Shown here one piece after another: positions 11,201 to 22,900 of a stretch of DNA of 64,000 nucleotides. The position numbers were made by a program, and so were the translations under genes. The notes below the pieces were generated by a model, which was not told where the DNA came from, searched no databases, and saw only the letters and a program-made list of their open reading frames with translations. Origin of the DNA: Brachycybe producta (Eukaryota > Arthropoda > Diplopoda > Playtdesmida > Andrognathidae); the NCBI GenBank assembly GCA_036925085.1, contig JAUPFP010000039.1, positions 1,365,501-1,429,500 of the forward strand. The letters run 5' to 3'. Numbering within the stretch: the stretch's first letter is position 1; the number at the start of each line of letters is the position of its first letter.

Positions 11201-13024
11201 GTGGTTACTATGTTAAGAGTATAAGACAGGCCCCTTACAGTCCTCCACTTTGGGAACACGTCAGGGGAGCTTTGTATCCTGGTTGGCCACTTGGACACAC
11301 CAGAGTTCCTCGTTACAAAATTGGTAATTAATTGTAGCAACATAATCAGTGATCTAATTACCCTTCTAGTCTAGAAAAGAATAGTTTGAAAATCAGCTGA
11401 AAATCTATCTGAATGAGATTTTTACATGAAAGATGCTTTATACGTTGCATGACTCCGCTTTAAAAGTGTCATTCATTTTCTCACAATGTTGTTTTTTGTC
11501 CTTTATATATGCAGATTATTACATGCGTTTCGAAACCAACAATTTCCAGCACGCACCACTGGATCGTGCTTGGTTGGTAAGTCCTATTCTGTTGGCCGAC
11601 GGTCAGACAACGAGTTTTTGCCTCACGTTTTGGGTCAATATGTTTGCCATGTCTCCGGACAAAAACGGACTCGGTGCTCTCGAAGTTCTCATCTTAGATG
11701 CTAGCACATCTAACGAGCCAAAACCAATTTATACAATTGTTTGGCGACTTAACAATCATCAGTCGCCAAAGTGGGTTTACGGTCAAGTTCCATTCACCAT
11801 CAACAATTCCACACAAATAGCATTTGATGGTATTGAAGGGCTTAGAACATTCGGTAACATCGGTGTTGATGATGTTGCCATTTTTCCTGTTTACAATGCT
11901 TCAATTTGCCCAAGTAAAAACATTTATTTGTTCAAATACGTTTTGAAATCGGTGTTTTTTTTTTAAAAAAATGTTTTATTATTATTTTCAAAAAATACAG
12001 TTTTACCAGCAAAGGCAGAAATGGAAACAGGTTTCTTTATTAAAGTTTTATCTGATGTAATTTTACAAATGTAGATTGCTTTAAATGTGTAACGTTTACT
12101 TTGCAAAATGTAGGAGATTGTTATTTTGACACTGGAAACTTGTGCGGTTGGACGGCCGGTGGTTCGATTCCTGAAGCTCCTACGTGGGTTTTGGCATCTT
12201 CGTGGCAGGCGCCCGATTTCATTAATGATCATACATTCGGTGCGCCGAGAATCGGTTTTGCATTCTTCACTCCAGCTGGAGAAACTGTGAAGCAGCAGGC
12301 TGTTCTGGAAAGTCCCGAAATATTTAGGCCAGAGAATATGATAGGAGCATGTTTCAGTTTTTGGTTTTTAGCGGCAGGAATTGATCCAAGTACGATTGTT
12401 TCGTTAATGCTAGCTTATTAAAATAATTAAGAAGTTGTGTATTTAATTTTAAATAACGTTTTTTTAGATGCTGTCTTGACTGTTGCGGATCGTACGAATG
12501 GAGCACTCGGTGCTTCCGAACTTTTGCGCATAAAACACAGTGATTACGAGAGTCCGCATCCAAAATGGAATTTCGGCCAAGTGACAGTTGGTCAGAACGT
12601 GAGCACTTTCAGGGTACGAACAACTTCTTAACGATTTAGAAAAAAATGTTTTTATTAATTTGTGAGGTTTTTATTTTATAATTTATTTATTCAATTATTT
12701 ATTTAATTGTTTTAATTATTTAATACTTTTATATTTATAATATTTTTTAAATTATTTACTTAACTAATTATTTATTTACTTAATTATTTATTTTAATTAT
12801 TTCTATGTTTATTTAATTGTTTAAATTTTATTTATTTGTTAAAGGTTCATTTGTTAGCGACTGGGGCGACTGGAACATTTGCCATCGATGATATCACAAT
12901 TTCATTGGTTCCAGCACCTTGTGCTAGTAATAATAATCATAATTCCATTTATATCATCAGTTCGTTTTAATATTTTTAATTACACGTTATTTTTTTAAAT
13001 TTCGTCATTTTAGGTAGGCCATAA
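8218..13024 (+). CDS. Secreted protein with four tandem MAM domains, 14 exons
   Basis: Exons: 8218-8331, 8750-8987, 9067-9392, 9916-10009, 10083-10325, 10488-10699, 10986-11070, 11147-11323, 11515-11913, 12001-12030, 12114-12389, 12468-12613, 12845-12926, 13014-13024; 2433 nt, 810 residues. Residues 1-24 are a signal peptide (MCSGIKFFVIFICLLF...). MAM 1 spans exons 2-4 (CNFTALENP to AIDNTVITSGSC). MAM 2 spans exons 5-7 (CIFEANFCSW to AIDDISVQPGAC), MAM 3 exons 8-9 (CTFDDDLCGYY to VDDVAIFPVYNASIC) and MAM 4 exons 11-13 (CYFDTGNLCGW to AIDDITISLVPAPC). MAM domains are extracellular adhesion or interaction modules with paired cysteines. I see no protease, transmembrane or lectin part, so it is probably a secreted matrix or cuticle-type protein of unknown role. 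A 30-nt microexon joins MAM 3 to MAM 4, and the last coding exon holds only SRP and the stop. Confidence 0.85.
8384..8715 (+). repeat. Foldback repeat copy in MAM gene intron 1
   Basis: The left arm carries CTGATTATTCCGTTTTTCAGG and GAAACTAGAAGGGTAGCTCC, and the right arm TCAGCTACCCGTTCTAG. It ends CAGAATAGCCAGAGTTCGA. It is the only sizeable repeat in this otherwise compact gene. Confidence 0.8.
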
Positions 13025-13945
13025 GATTAGTTCCATACGTCATCAATAGATGGCACTAGGTGCTTGATCTCCCGAGGTGACCTTGCTGTTTTTTTTTCAG
13101 TTTTTTCTTTAATTTGTCTGTAATTTAATAATGAAAGTCTACATTTGTTTTGTATGCAATTTAATAAGTTATTGAAATAGACGTGATGTGAATTTCTATG
13201 AATGTTTTTTTTTTAGTTTCGAGGTTTTGTATTGTTTTCTAGCCGCCGCCGGTGTTACGCATATGTGGCGTAATGGCGGGAAATATAAAGTTTGTTTTTT
13301 TATTTTCATTTTTTTTCCAAGTTCTTTCAAAATCAATGTTACATCTGGCATAAAATTGAAAAAGAATGTCTTCTTTTGCGATGATAAGCTAACAATTTTA
13401 ATTTTATAAAAGGACAGGTGTGTTTTTGCGGCCGTTCTTCAATTAGAATCCCTGCCGCAATTTGTAAGAAAAAGCTTGTGACGTCAGATGGGTTGACAAA
13501 ATTTAGGATTGTGTCATTTAGTCTGATATAAAATTGACAATATCAAACGTTCTCAACAGCTTATATAAAGTTTCCTATAGTCTGTTGCTATTACCCACTT
13601 TTTTATTAGACAAAACGACGCAAGTTTATATATTTCGTCAACTCCTCTGACGTCATTAGCTTTCGTTTTCGTCGGAAGGCGGACGAATTTACGCCGCCGT
13701 CCTTGAAATTTGTATAAGCCGCCGCCGATTTGATTTCTCTATACTTAGCAGCTGTTACTTATTTAGCGGCAGTTTGTGGTTTGAGGCTTACGAAGGGGAT
13801 TTCCGATTTGGGAAAGAAGATTGAAGTGAAAAGAGAGACGTTCGTCTTACGGTTCGTCTCGTGACTCTCTCGTCCGTAGTTTGTTGGGTTTTTTTTATTG
13901 TTCGTGTGTTTGCTCTTGCTAGATGTGTTAATAACATTGTATAAA
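13025..13945. promoter_or_regulatory. MAM 3' flank and ERMP1 5' region
   Basis: This 0.9 kb lies between same-strand genes. It must include the MAM 3'UTR and the ERMP1 promoter and leader. The last 200 bp are richer in CG dinucleotides (GCCGCCGCCGATTTG, GACGTTCGTCTTACGG) than the surrounding AT-rich DNA, as expected of a housekeeping promoter. There is a weak TATAAA-like motif near 13563. No other gene is seen. Confidence 0.4.
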
Positions 13946-16900
13946 ATGCCAATTTCAACCGTTAATTCATCGTCTGATTCAGTGAGACATCGGCCGAAGT
14001 CGAGTAATTATTCTGTGCTTTCCAGGACTCAGGTTTTATTTGACGACGGTGACGATGACGACAGCGGTGGAAACAAGTATTGTAGCAGCAGAGATAAGAA
14101 AAGTATTTTGTCAGAACGATCTTTTTTTGTTATTTTCGCCTATTTCATTTTGTTAACGTGGGTGGCCGTCATCGTACACAATCGAGAACCAACCGCTTTG
14201 ACGTTGAACGAAGCTAAAAGAGCTGGATTAGATTCGACTGTCTTCGTTGAGGAACGAGCTAGAAGTCATCTGAAGAGTCTGACGGCGTTCGGTCCACGTC
14301 CGACGGGTAGCTACGAGAATGAGGTTTTGGCCGTCGATTATATCGTCCGTCAGATTCAATTTATTGCACAGACTTCGAAACCTGAACACACGGTGGAGGT
14401 CGACATTCAAAAACCGTCTGGTTCTTTTAATCTCGATTTTCAAGACGGTTTTACTAGTTCGTATGTTAAAGTGAAAAACATTCTGGTCAAGTTCGAACCG
14501 AAACATGGAGCTAATCACAGTGTTATGGTCAACTGTCATTATGATTCTGTTCCAGGAAGTCCAGGTATAGAAACGATGGATTTCTTCTTAAAGGGGTACG
14601 GTCAGTCGAGCGTTAGAACAACGGGCGTCACCTTTAATTGACGGACGTTAATACCAAGGTCACTCACAACTTTGAGTTGACCATTGGATTGGTCTACTAC
14701 AGTGTTTCCATGACAAAAGAAGAAGAAGTCGAAGGTCGCGGATTTATCGTCGCAATGTATTTTCATAGGAAAGACGCCAACCTTGGCAGATTTGGCGATT
14801 TTTAAAACACTTAACTAAGTAATGTCTGCGGAAGGTGTTCGACATCGTTTTATTCTTTGCACACAACACAACACAACTTAATTGTGTCGCTGAAAAGTGT
14901 TTCAAAAGCCGCCAAGATTAGCCTCTTTCTATAGAAAATGTATTATGACGAGAGGCCAGCGACTTTCGACTTCATTTTGTCGCCGAAAAGACGTTAAAAA
15001 GTCGCGTGTGAGCACTTAAGGTCTAAATTTAGCAGAAATTGTTCTCGTTTATGTGAATGTCAATGAACAACAGACGTTAGAACGACTTTGAAAACGTCCG
15101 TTGATCTAACGCTCATCTCCTCACAAATACACTTAATTACTCGTTAAATCAAATATTATGATATCACGAAAATCAATAAATCGCGGGCTTTTAATTTATT
15201 TTTATTATAATTTAAAGTTTATTATTATTTCTTTCAGCTTATAGTCATTAAGTTATTTAGCCTCTACCCGACGACCCTCTTTCATTTATTGTCTGTAGAG
15301 CAGACGACAATATTGACAGACGTTCGAGTCAGTCAGGTGTGTGTCAGTCAACACCTGTGTAAGTTATACATTATCCTGAAATAAAAAGAGGGGAGGAAGT
15401 ATATTAAACTCTTTAATAGTTTACGCGGTTTATTTGGAAAATTTCCAACGTGAAAAGAAAGGTCCACATATATTACTCATATCGTATAATATCTCAATTG
15501 TTCCCTAGATATGAAATAAATGTATTTGATGACGTCATGTCATGAGACCAGATTCGCCCCTCCCTCCCACAGGTTACATAGGAGAACGATTCTCTTTTTG
15601 GTTGTTCTCAACAGGTGAGCCACATATATTAATAAAGGCAAATTATAGGGGCGACTGAATAAGCGCCAAATTGAACAAACGCCAAACTGAATAAGCGCCA
15701 AATTTTTGGCTTTTATTCAGTTTGGCGTTTGTTCCATTTGGCGTTTGTTCCATTTGGCGTTTGTTCCATTTGGCGTTTGTTCCATTTGGCGCTTATTCAG
15801 TTTGGCGTTTATTCAGTTTGGCGGTTATTCAGGATTTTTTGTAAATTCTGATGGTCCAAATATTGTGAGCTTTTATAGACGTCAGACTGTGCAGATTTAC
15901 AAACAGAATATGCTAACCTAACCTAACCAATCCTAACCTAACCTAACCAATCCTAACCTAACCAAACCTAACCTAACTTAACAATGTGTTTATCACATTT
16001 TGGCGGTTATTCAGTTTGGCGTTTGTTCCATTTGGCGCTTATTCAGTTTGGCGTTTGTTCCATTTGGCGCGTATTCAGTTTGGCGTTTGTTCCATTTGGC
16101 GCTTATTCAGTTTGGCGTTTGTTCCATTTGGCGCTTATTCAGTTTGGCGTTTGTTCCATTTGGCGTTCATTCAGTTTGGCGTTAGTTCAGTTTGGCGTTA
16201 GTTCAGATTGGCGTTTGTTCAATTTGGCGCTTGTTCAATTTGGCGCTTATTCAATTTGGCGCTTGTTCAATTTGGCGCTTGATCAGCGCCACCAAATTAT
16301 AAATATGTGAACAGGAAAGGGGAGAAAAATGTTTTAGAACTCTGTAATTTAGCTTCTTTTTAGTTGTTTTTTGCAACATGAATGAGGTTAATTGAGAGAG
16401 AGAGAGAGAGATTGAGGGAGTGAGATAATTTAGGCGGAACTTGAAATTTAATTTGTTGTGGAAGGTGAAGAAAATGGAATTTCATAACTGGATGCACATT
16501 GTTTTAATTGCTTTATTTAGGTATGAATTCAAGAAGGATAATATTTTGACAATTGAACTTAAATATTTTAACCCTCTAAACAGGATTCAAACTTAGACAA
16601 ATTATGTTTTATTTAGGATCCGAGTAGCAAGGTTAGAATTCGGCTCAAAGGGAGTTCACTTGAGTTGAAATTGAAATTCAATTTCAGTGTAATCAAATGA
16701 ATCTCTTTAACATTCTATGAAATCAAAAAATGAGGTGTAAGACCTCGTAATAAAATGATAAAACATCTTCTTTTTCCAGCTTTAAAAAAGGATTTTCTAG
16801 TAATTACCAATGGGACACTTTATCATGCACACAGTGGTGAAATTCTTTAATTTTGTAATAAAATAATATGATGATTTTCGACAAAAATGCAACAATAGAA

Positions 16901-19900
16901 ATGTTTCCAAATGAAGCTGCTCCAGAGTTTGATGTCTTCTTCGTCACCTTCACTTTTGGTTGGATTTCTTCCAAAATTACTCTCAATTCGGTGCTCAAAA
17001 GTCTCAATTTTGAATCAACTTACAGAACTAGACCAATCCCGGAATCCACCATTGGTGGTATTCATTATAGTTGCCATTTTCGTATGGAAATTGCGAAACA
17101 CACTGAGACAAACAAACATCTCAACTGTCAATTAGTGTGTGACTGACGATTTTAAAATGTTTAGTTAAGATTTTAATTCGTATCATTCTGATAATAGTTT
17201 AAATTATAACTATAAGGGTTGGAAATTTTAACAAAATTTACCAGTAAACATGTGTTTCTCAACTTGTGGCCAAAATGATAATTGTGAAACAAATAATTAT
17301 TCAGTGAGTTGTCGTGACGTTTGTGGCACTTCGACCACAAGTTGAGGAATATTTGGTTGATTTTGCATCAAACTCTGATCTCTCATTTGGCTGTAACTTA
17401 TAAACGAATATAATTTCTACTATTTTAGATTTTTCTTGAAGGTTTTTGCAAAAAAAAAATTAATTTAAGAGAATTTCATTAAATTTTTAGTGTGGATTCA
17501 TTTAAATCACAGATTGAAATTAATAGTTTTTGTTTTTCAAACACTGGTTATTCTATATTTATGGAAACTAGAATAGTAAATGAATGAATTACTTAATAAT
17601 ATTTTCATGTTGCTATTTCACAAAATAAACTTGTTTTTTATGAAAAAGAATTAAGAAATATCGTTCTGTTCATTTTCAAATTGACGTAAATAGTTTATTG
17701 TGAAAAATATCAACAGACGTTGTTGAGCTTCTAGTTTCTAAAACACTTTTTGTTTCTGTTTTTGTTAACAAGAGTTAGTTTGTGGAAGTTTTTTTTTAAA
17801 TGGCGGCGTGTGTGAGTCTGTCAATATAAATTCTGAAAATTTAGTTACTCTCACAATTTTAGTTGATGAAGAAGGAGAAATTTTAATGAAATTTTAAATA
17901 ATTAATTTCAAATAATTAAAAAAAATGAGTCAACCTGATCAGGATCAACGTTAAATTGTTTTTTCTTGAGTTGAATGTTTTGAAATTTGTAATAATAAAT
18001 AAATGTCCATTTATTTCATTTGTGAAAGGTGCAAGCGACGATGCGGTCAGTTGTGCCGTAATGCTCGAAGTTCTTTACCTTCTGTCGCAGTCCAACAAAC
18101 CCTATCGACACACCATTATCTTCAGTTTTAATGGAGCCGAAGAAAACATTCTACAGGTAATAATAACACAATTTGTGACTTTTATTTAATACAATATATT
18201 ATAATTAAAGCCAAGACGTTTATACAAATAAAAATATGCAAATTAGGCTTTTTTATAGAAATGATGTGTTTCATGCAAACAAAGAAAATAAATTATCTAA
18301 GATAATTGTACATTTTAAGCAAATAAAAAATACAGATAATGTATAGCGGCGAAAACACAATTAATTGTCTGAATTAATGTAATATCGATAATCGCTATAA
18401 TAGCAGAAATTATAAAATTCCCAAAAAATGAATATAAATATGAATATTGTGAAATTTATGCATTTTTGTATTAAATTCTTCATTATTTGCACATTAACTA
18501 TAGTTTCATTAAGTGTAGTCAGAAGAGGTTTAAACTATCATTTATGCATTTTGTGCATTTTTTTTTTTTTTTGCAAAACTTTTATGGCCTTAATAATAAT
18601 CAGTTTACGACTTGGAAAAAAAAGTTTGGGCGAAAAAACACAGCTTCTTTGATGTTTGGATATCAGGGGGTGAAAATCTCTTCTTTTCTTACGTAAAAAC
18701 TACTCACACAGAATAATAATTTAAGGGAAGGGGAAGACTCTTTCCTCATCCTATTAAAGTTCTCTCCCTGAGGGAGGTAAAAAAAAAAGATGGGTTGTTA
18801 CATAAAATGCCATTTTTATCAGTTTTATGGAACGATTTTAAAGAAGCTGTTTTTTTTAAAAAAAAACACATGAATATGTAAAGATGAATAACTTGAACAT
18901 GATAAAAACCCTTTTACATTTTTTTTTGTACTCTGGAAGACAACAGAAAAACCTGATTTGAGAGAAAATTATTGAAAAAAAAACAACAACAAAACTATTT
19001 TTTAAAAAAACGCCTTGAAGTCGTAAGTAATGTTTTTAGTTTTGAAATACTCGACATTCTTCTAAAATAATTAATAAATAAATCTTGGAGGTTTTCCTAC
19101 ATGAAAAGATAAAAGACACAGCTGATTTCCTAAGGTTTTTTCTCTTAATTTTCTAACTTCAGAAGATTTATAAACAGAATGATTATTGTCATTCAGGTAT
19201 AGCGGTATTTTCATGTTGATATCGTTCAAAATTAACATTTTATAGACACAAATTAACAAGATATTGTCTGCTTAAAGTTGGGTTATTTACAAACTGACAT
19301 GAAAAGCTTATTTTGAAAGATGTCAACGTGAAACATATGAAGTGTGCTTGAGCTACTCTTCTAGTTTCTAAAGTACATTTCAAGTTTCTCTTCATTTTGC
19401 ACCTGAAAGACAAAGAATAATCAAGAGTTCCAAAAGGTGTTTACACTTTAATTATGATCATCACAAGAAAACAAAATTCTTCAATTTTATCAAAATATTC
19501 TGCCCTAACACGTGGAGTTGGAAGTCACCTGATTGTGAATTTGCTTACTAAAAATAATTTTATCAATATTTACTTCCGGTAATTTTGGACGTGGAATCTG
19601 TTGCCATTGCTACCTGTAGAATGATGTGTCCGAGCCAACTGGACATTTCAGATATGAATTTATATTATAACATCAGTGATTCTAAAAGGATGTGTGACGA
19701 CAGGCAATTAGAAAACGGGATGAACAGAAGTTGGCTCCGCCCTTTTTATGACGAACGGCAACTTCTAATTGGTTTGTTGTGTGGTTTGACGGTAAAAAGG
19801 GCGGAGCATGTGACGTCAGACTACATAACCAGCCAATTACAAGTTGGCAGTCGTCATAAAAAGGGCGGTGCGAACTTCTGTTTATCCCGTTTTCTAATTG

Positions 19901-22900
19901 CCTGTGGTTTGACGACTTTTTGGTTGTTTTATTCAATCTTCTGTTAATATATTTTAATAAATTTTAACTTTATCAAAAAGGTAAGCAAATGTGCATTAAT
20001 GACTAGTGGTTTCCAAAGGGTGTGTGTGCTTTCAGGTTTATTAGGTGTGCCGTGATTTATCAAAGCAAAAAAACACTGGTGCCGTGACCATCAACAGTTT
20101 GGGAACCACTGTTAATTACGTGTATAAGCAAATAATCTACGTTATTTGAATTTGTGAGATTGTGAATGGCCTTGTGTTGGCCTTTTTCCCCATGATTACC
20201 AATTGGCTCCCTTTACAGCAAGATATTTACAATCAATATAGTTTCAACAATCCATTCTGATTTCCGATGTGACGAGACAGAGACATAACTTGCAAGAGTT
20301 TATTACACACAGACACACGTTTCCAGAAACCCTTTTTTTTTACAAGAAATTTTACAATATTTACGGCAATTTTTTTTTACTGTCGTTTCTTGCAATGAAG
20401 TGTGAACCCCACTTTACATCTTAGCAAACGTTGCAAATATTTAATAATTGAGTATCATCTAAACTAGAATTATATATAATTACGTGTACCTACAAAGTAA
20501 CTACAATGTCAGTTACTTTTCGTAGCAATGTGGTTTGGAGGGGCCCCACTTTGCATTCCTCTCACTAAGATGCAAACCTGTTTCCTGAAGGTTTTTTTTT
20601 AACTTTTTTTTTTTCAATTTTCTGAAAATACAATTAAATTTGTTCCTTGTTTGTTTTTTCTGGTAGTGAACAAACATTATATTACATTTGTATTTTAAGT
20701 TTTCATACATTTTTATGTATTTATAGACTAGACTAGACTACTACAGACATTTTATTTTATAAATGAGCTTTATTTGTTGTGAAATTAAAAAAATATTTTG
20801 ACAAAATTTAATAATCAAGATAACATATATAAATATTATATATATATATTATATATATATATATATATAATATCCCAGGTGTGTGTGTGTGTGTGGAGTA
20901 ACAAAAACCATTGAAGCACGTCGGAATTTATATAAATTTGAATAAATGAACCGTTTTTTTTCTCAAGGTCAACTATATGTTGAACTCTTCCTTTGGAAAG
21001 TGTAGAAGGGGGGGGGGGGGAGAAAGAGAGAGGAAAGTGGGAGGGGGTGACTGAAATTGAAATGAAAGGAGTAAAAAGGAACAAACGACGCGCATGCTCA
21101 CAATTGCCTGTGAATTTTGCACCTGTCATTTATGACGGGTTACCCCACTAGTATATAAATATATATATATATATGTAGAGAGAGAGAGAGAGAGGTAGCT
21201 CAACTCCATGTTAAGAGAAAAACATGTTGTATGAGTGAGCTTTGATTGCATAGCCTCCCTTCAAGGTTTTTTTTATTCCTCATAAAACGACTATTTCTGA
21301 AGAAAGTTTTTCATAAAAAAGTTTAAAATGTGCTTTTAAAAAGTTCCGTACTTATACCGGGCAATAAGGAATGTTGGGTTACTTTTGAAAGTATTTTGTT
21401 CCAAGACCGTCCATTGGTAGCATTTAACACTATGACATAGCATGATCCATAGGAGAACTCTTGGTTATTAACTTATTATTATTATAATAGGTTCAAGGAA
21501 TTGAATGGCTTTTATCAATATGTTATTATTAAATTGTGTTTGAGTTGGACAGACTGTCACTAGGCAATAAAACGATGTAACCTCGTGTATCTCCTCTATC
21601 TCTGAAGAGTGGATGATAATGATTATGATGGAACTACTTGTTAAGATATGCATGAATTTATTAAATAAATTTGGTTTACTCCCATCTGGTAACATATTAA
21701 TAATGTATTATGGCGACTTGTTTATTTTCCATTAGTACATTGTTACATAGGCCTAAATATAAATGAATGAATGAATGAAGATAGCAACAATAATATGGAC
21801 CAACAACATTTGGGTTTTTGTTGTTTTCTATGTTGTTCATCCATTGAACTTTTGAAAGAGGAAACGGAGGATGGAGAGAGAGAGAGAGAGAGAGATTATA
21901 AAATAATTGTAATAATTAAACTATATAATTGTGCAAACTTCAATAAATCGTCATAGTTATTATTTTACACTCTTGTGTATATTGGTTCAAGTGAAGAAGA
22001 GGAGGTTTTTTTTTCTTCGTGTGTTGCAATAGGTCAATTACCTTTATAGTTGTTAGGTCTGGTATAAAATAATAATTGAAAGTGAACGAAAAATAATGGT
22101 AACCTGTTGTCCGTATATTATTAGTTGAGCTTCACTGGAATGGCCATTGAACACAAACAATGTTTCGCATGGCATTTGCCCTTTTTTATTTATTAAACTA
22201 TTAATAACTTTCTCTTCAGAACATATTGTAAGTGCGTGTGTTTTGTATACATAATTTCGGTATGTTGGCTTAGTAATGGAAAATTCAATTTTGTTTTGTT
22301 GTTACTTTCGATTTAGGCGTCACATGGGTTCATCACTCAGCACCGATGGGCCAGTAAGATAAGAGCGTTTATAAACTTGGATTCCTGTGGTTCTGGAGGT
22401 CGAGAATTACTATTCCAAGCAGGTAGCAACGTCTTCTTCTACTTTAATAATTTCAGAAGAAGGAGACAATTTTTTTTTTTTTTTTTGTTGGCATTATTAC
22501 AGGACCTGAGAATCCTTGGTTAATAGAATTGTATGGCAGAGGTGCAAAGTATCCATTTGCCTGTGTTCTAGCGCAGGAAGTGTTTCAATCGGGAAGGATT
22601 GTTCCTGGAGACACGGATTTCCGTATCTTTAGAGATTATGGAAATATTCCTGGTGATCCGATAGTTATTAACAATGCTGAGAAATTTGGAAATGAGAAAT
22701 AGACAAATTTGGGGAGGGATTCAGGATTCAAAACGTACAAAATCTGGAGAAATTCGGGATTAGAAATTTACAAAATTAGGGAAAAAAAAAGAGGAAGGAG
22801 CTGTTTCTTCAAAGATCAGCTTAATTAAGTTTAATAATAAGTAGTTTTTTAATGGTTGGTTCATTTTACAAGGTGTCTCATATTCCGTCATCAAAGGACA

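Larger units (their letters stand above)
18157..22316. other. ERMP1 intron 2
   Basis: A 4.2 kb intron. It holds a truncated foldback copy (19195-19455), a 72-bp-arm inverted-repeat element (19701-19904), AT and GT microsatellites near 20826-20895 and 21150-21195, and homopolymer G and T runs. I found no additional exon. Confidence 0.6.

Noticed and set aside
13898-13945. Upstream in-frame TTG extension of ERMP1
   Set aside because: Not an ATG; the first ATG at 13946 gives a normal-length N terminus.
15706-16310. Several long overlapping frames with [13 protein letters not shown]-type repeats
   Set aside because: They are all readings of the 16-bp minisatellite; 16 is not a multiple of 3, so three frames stay open and translate alike.
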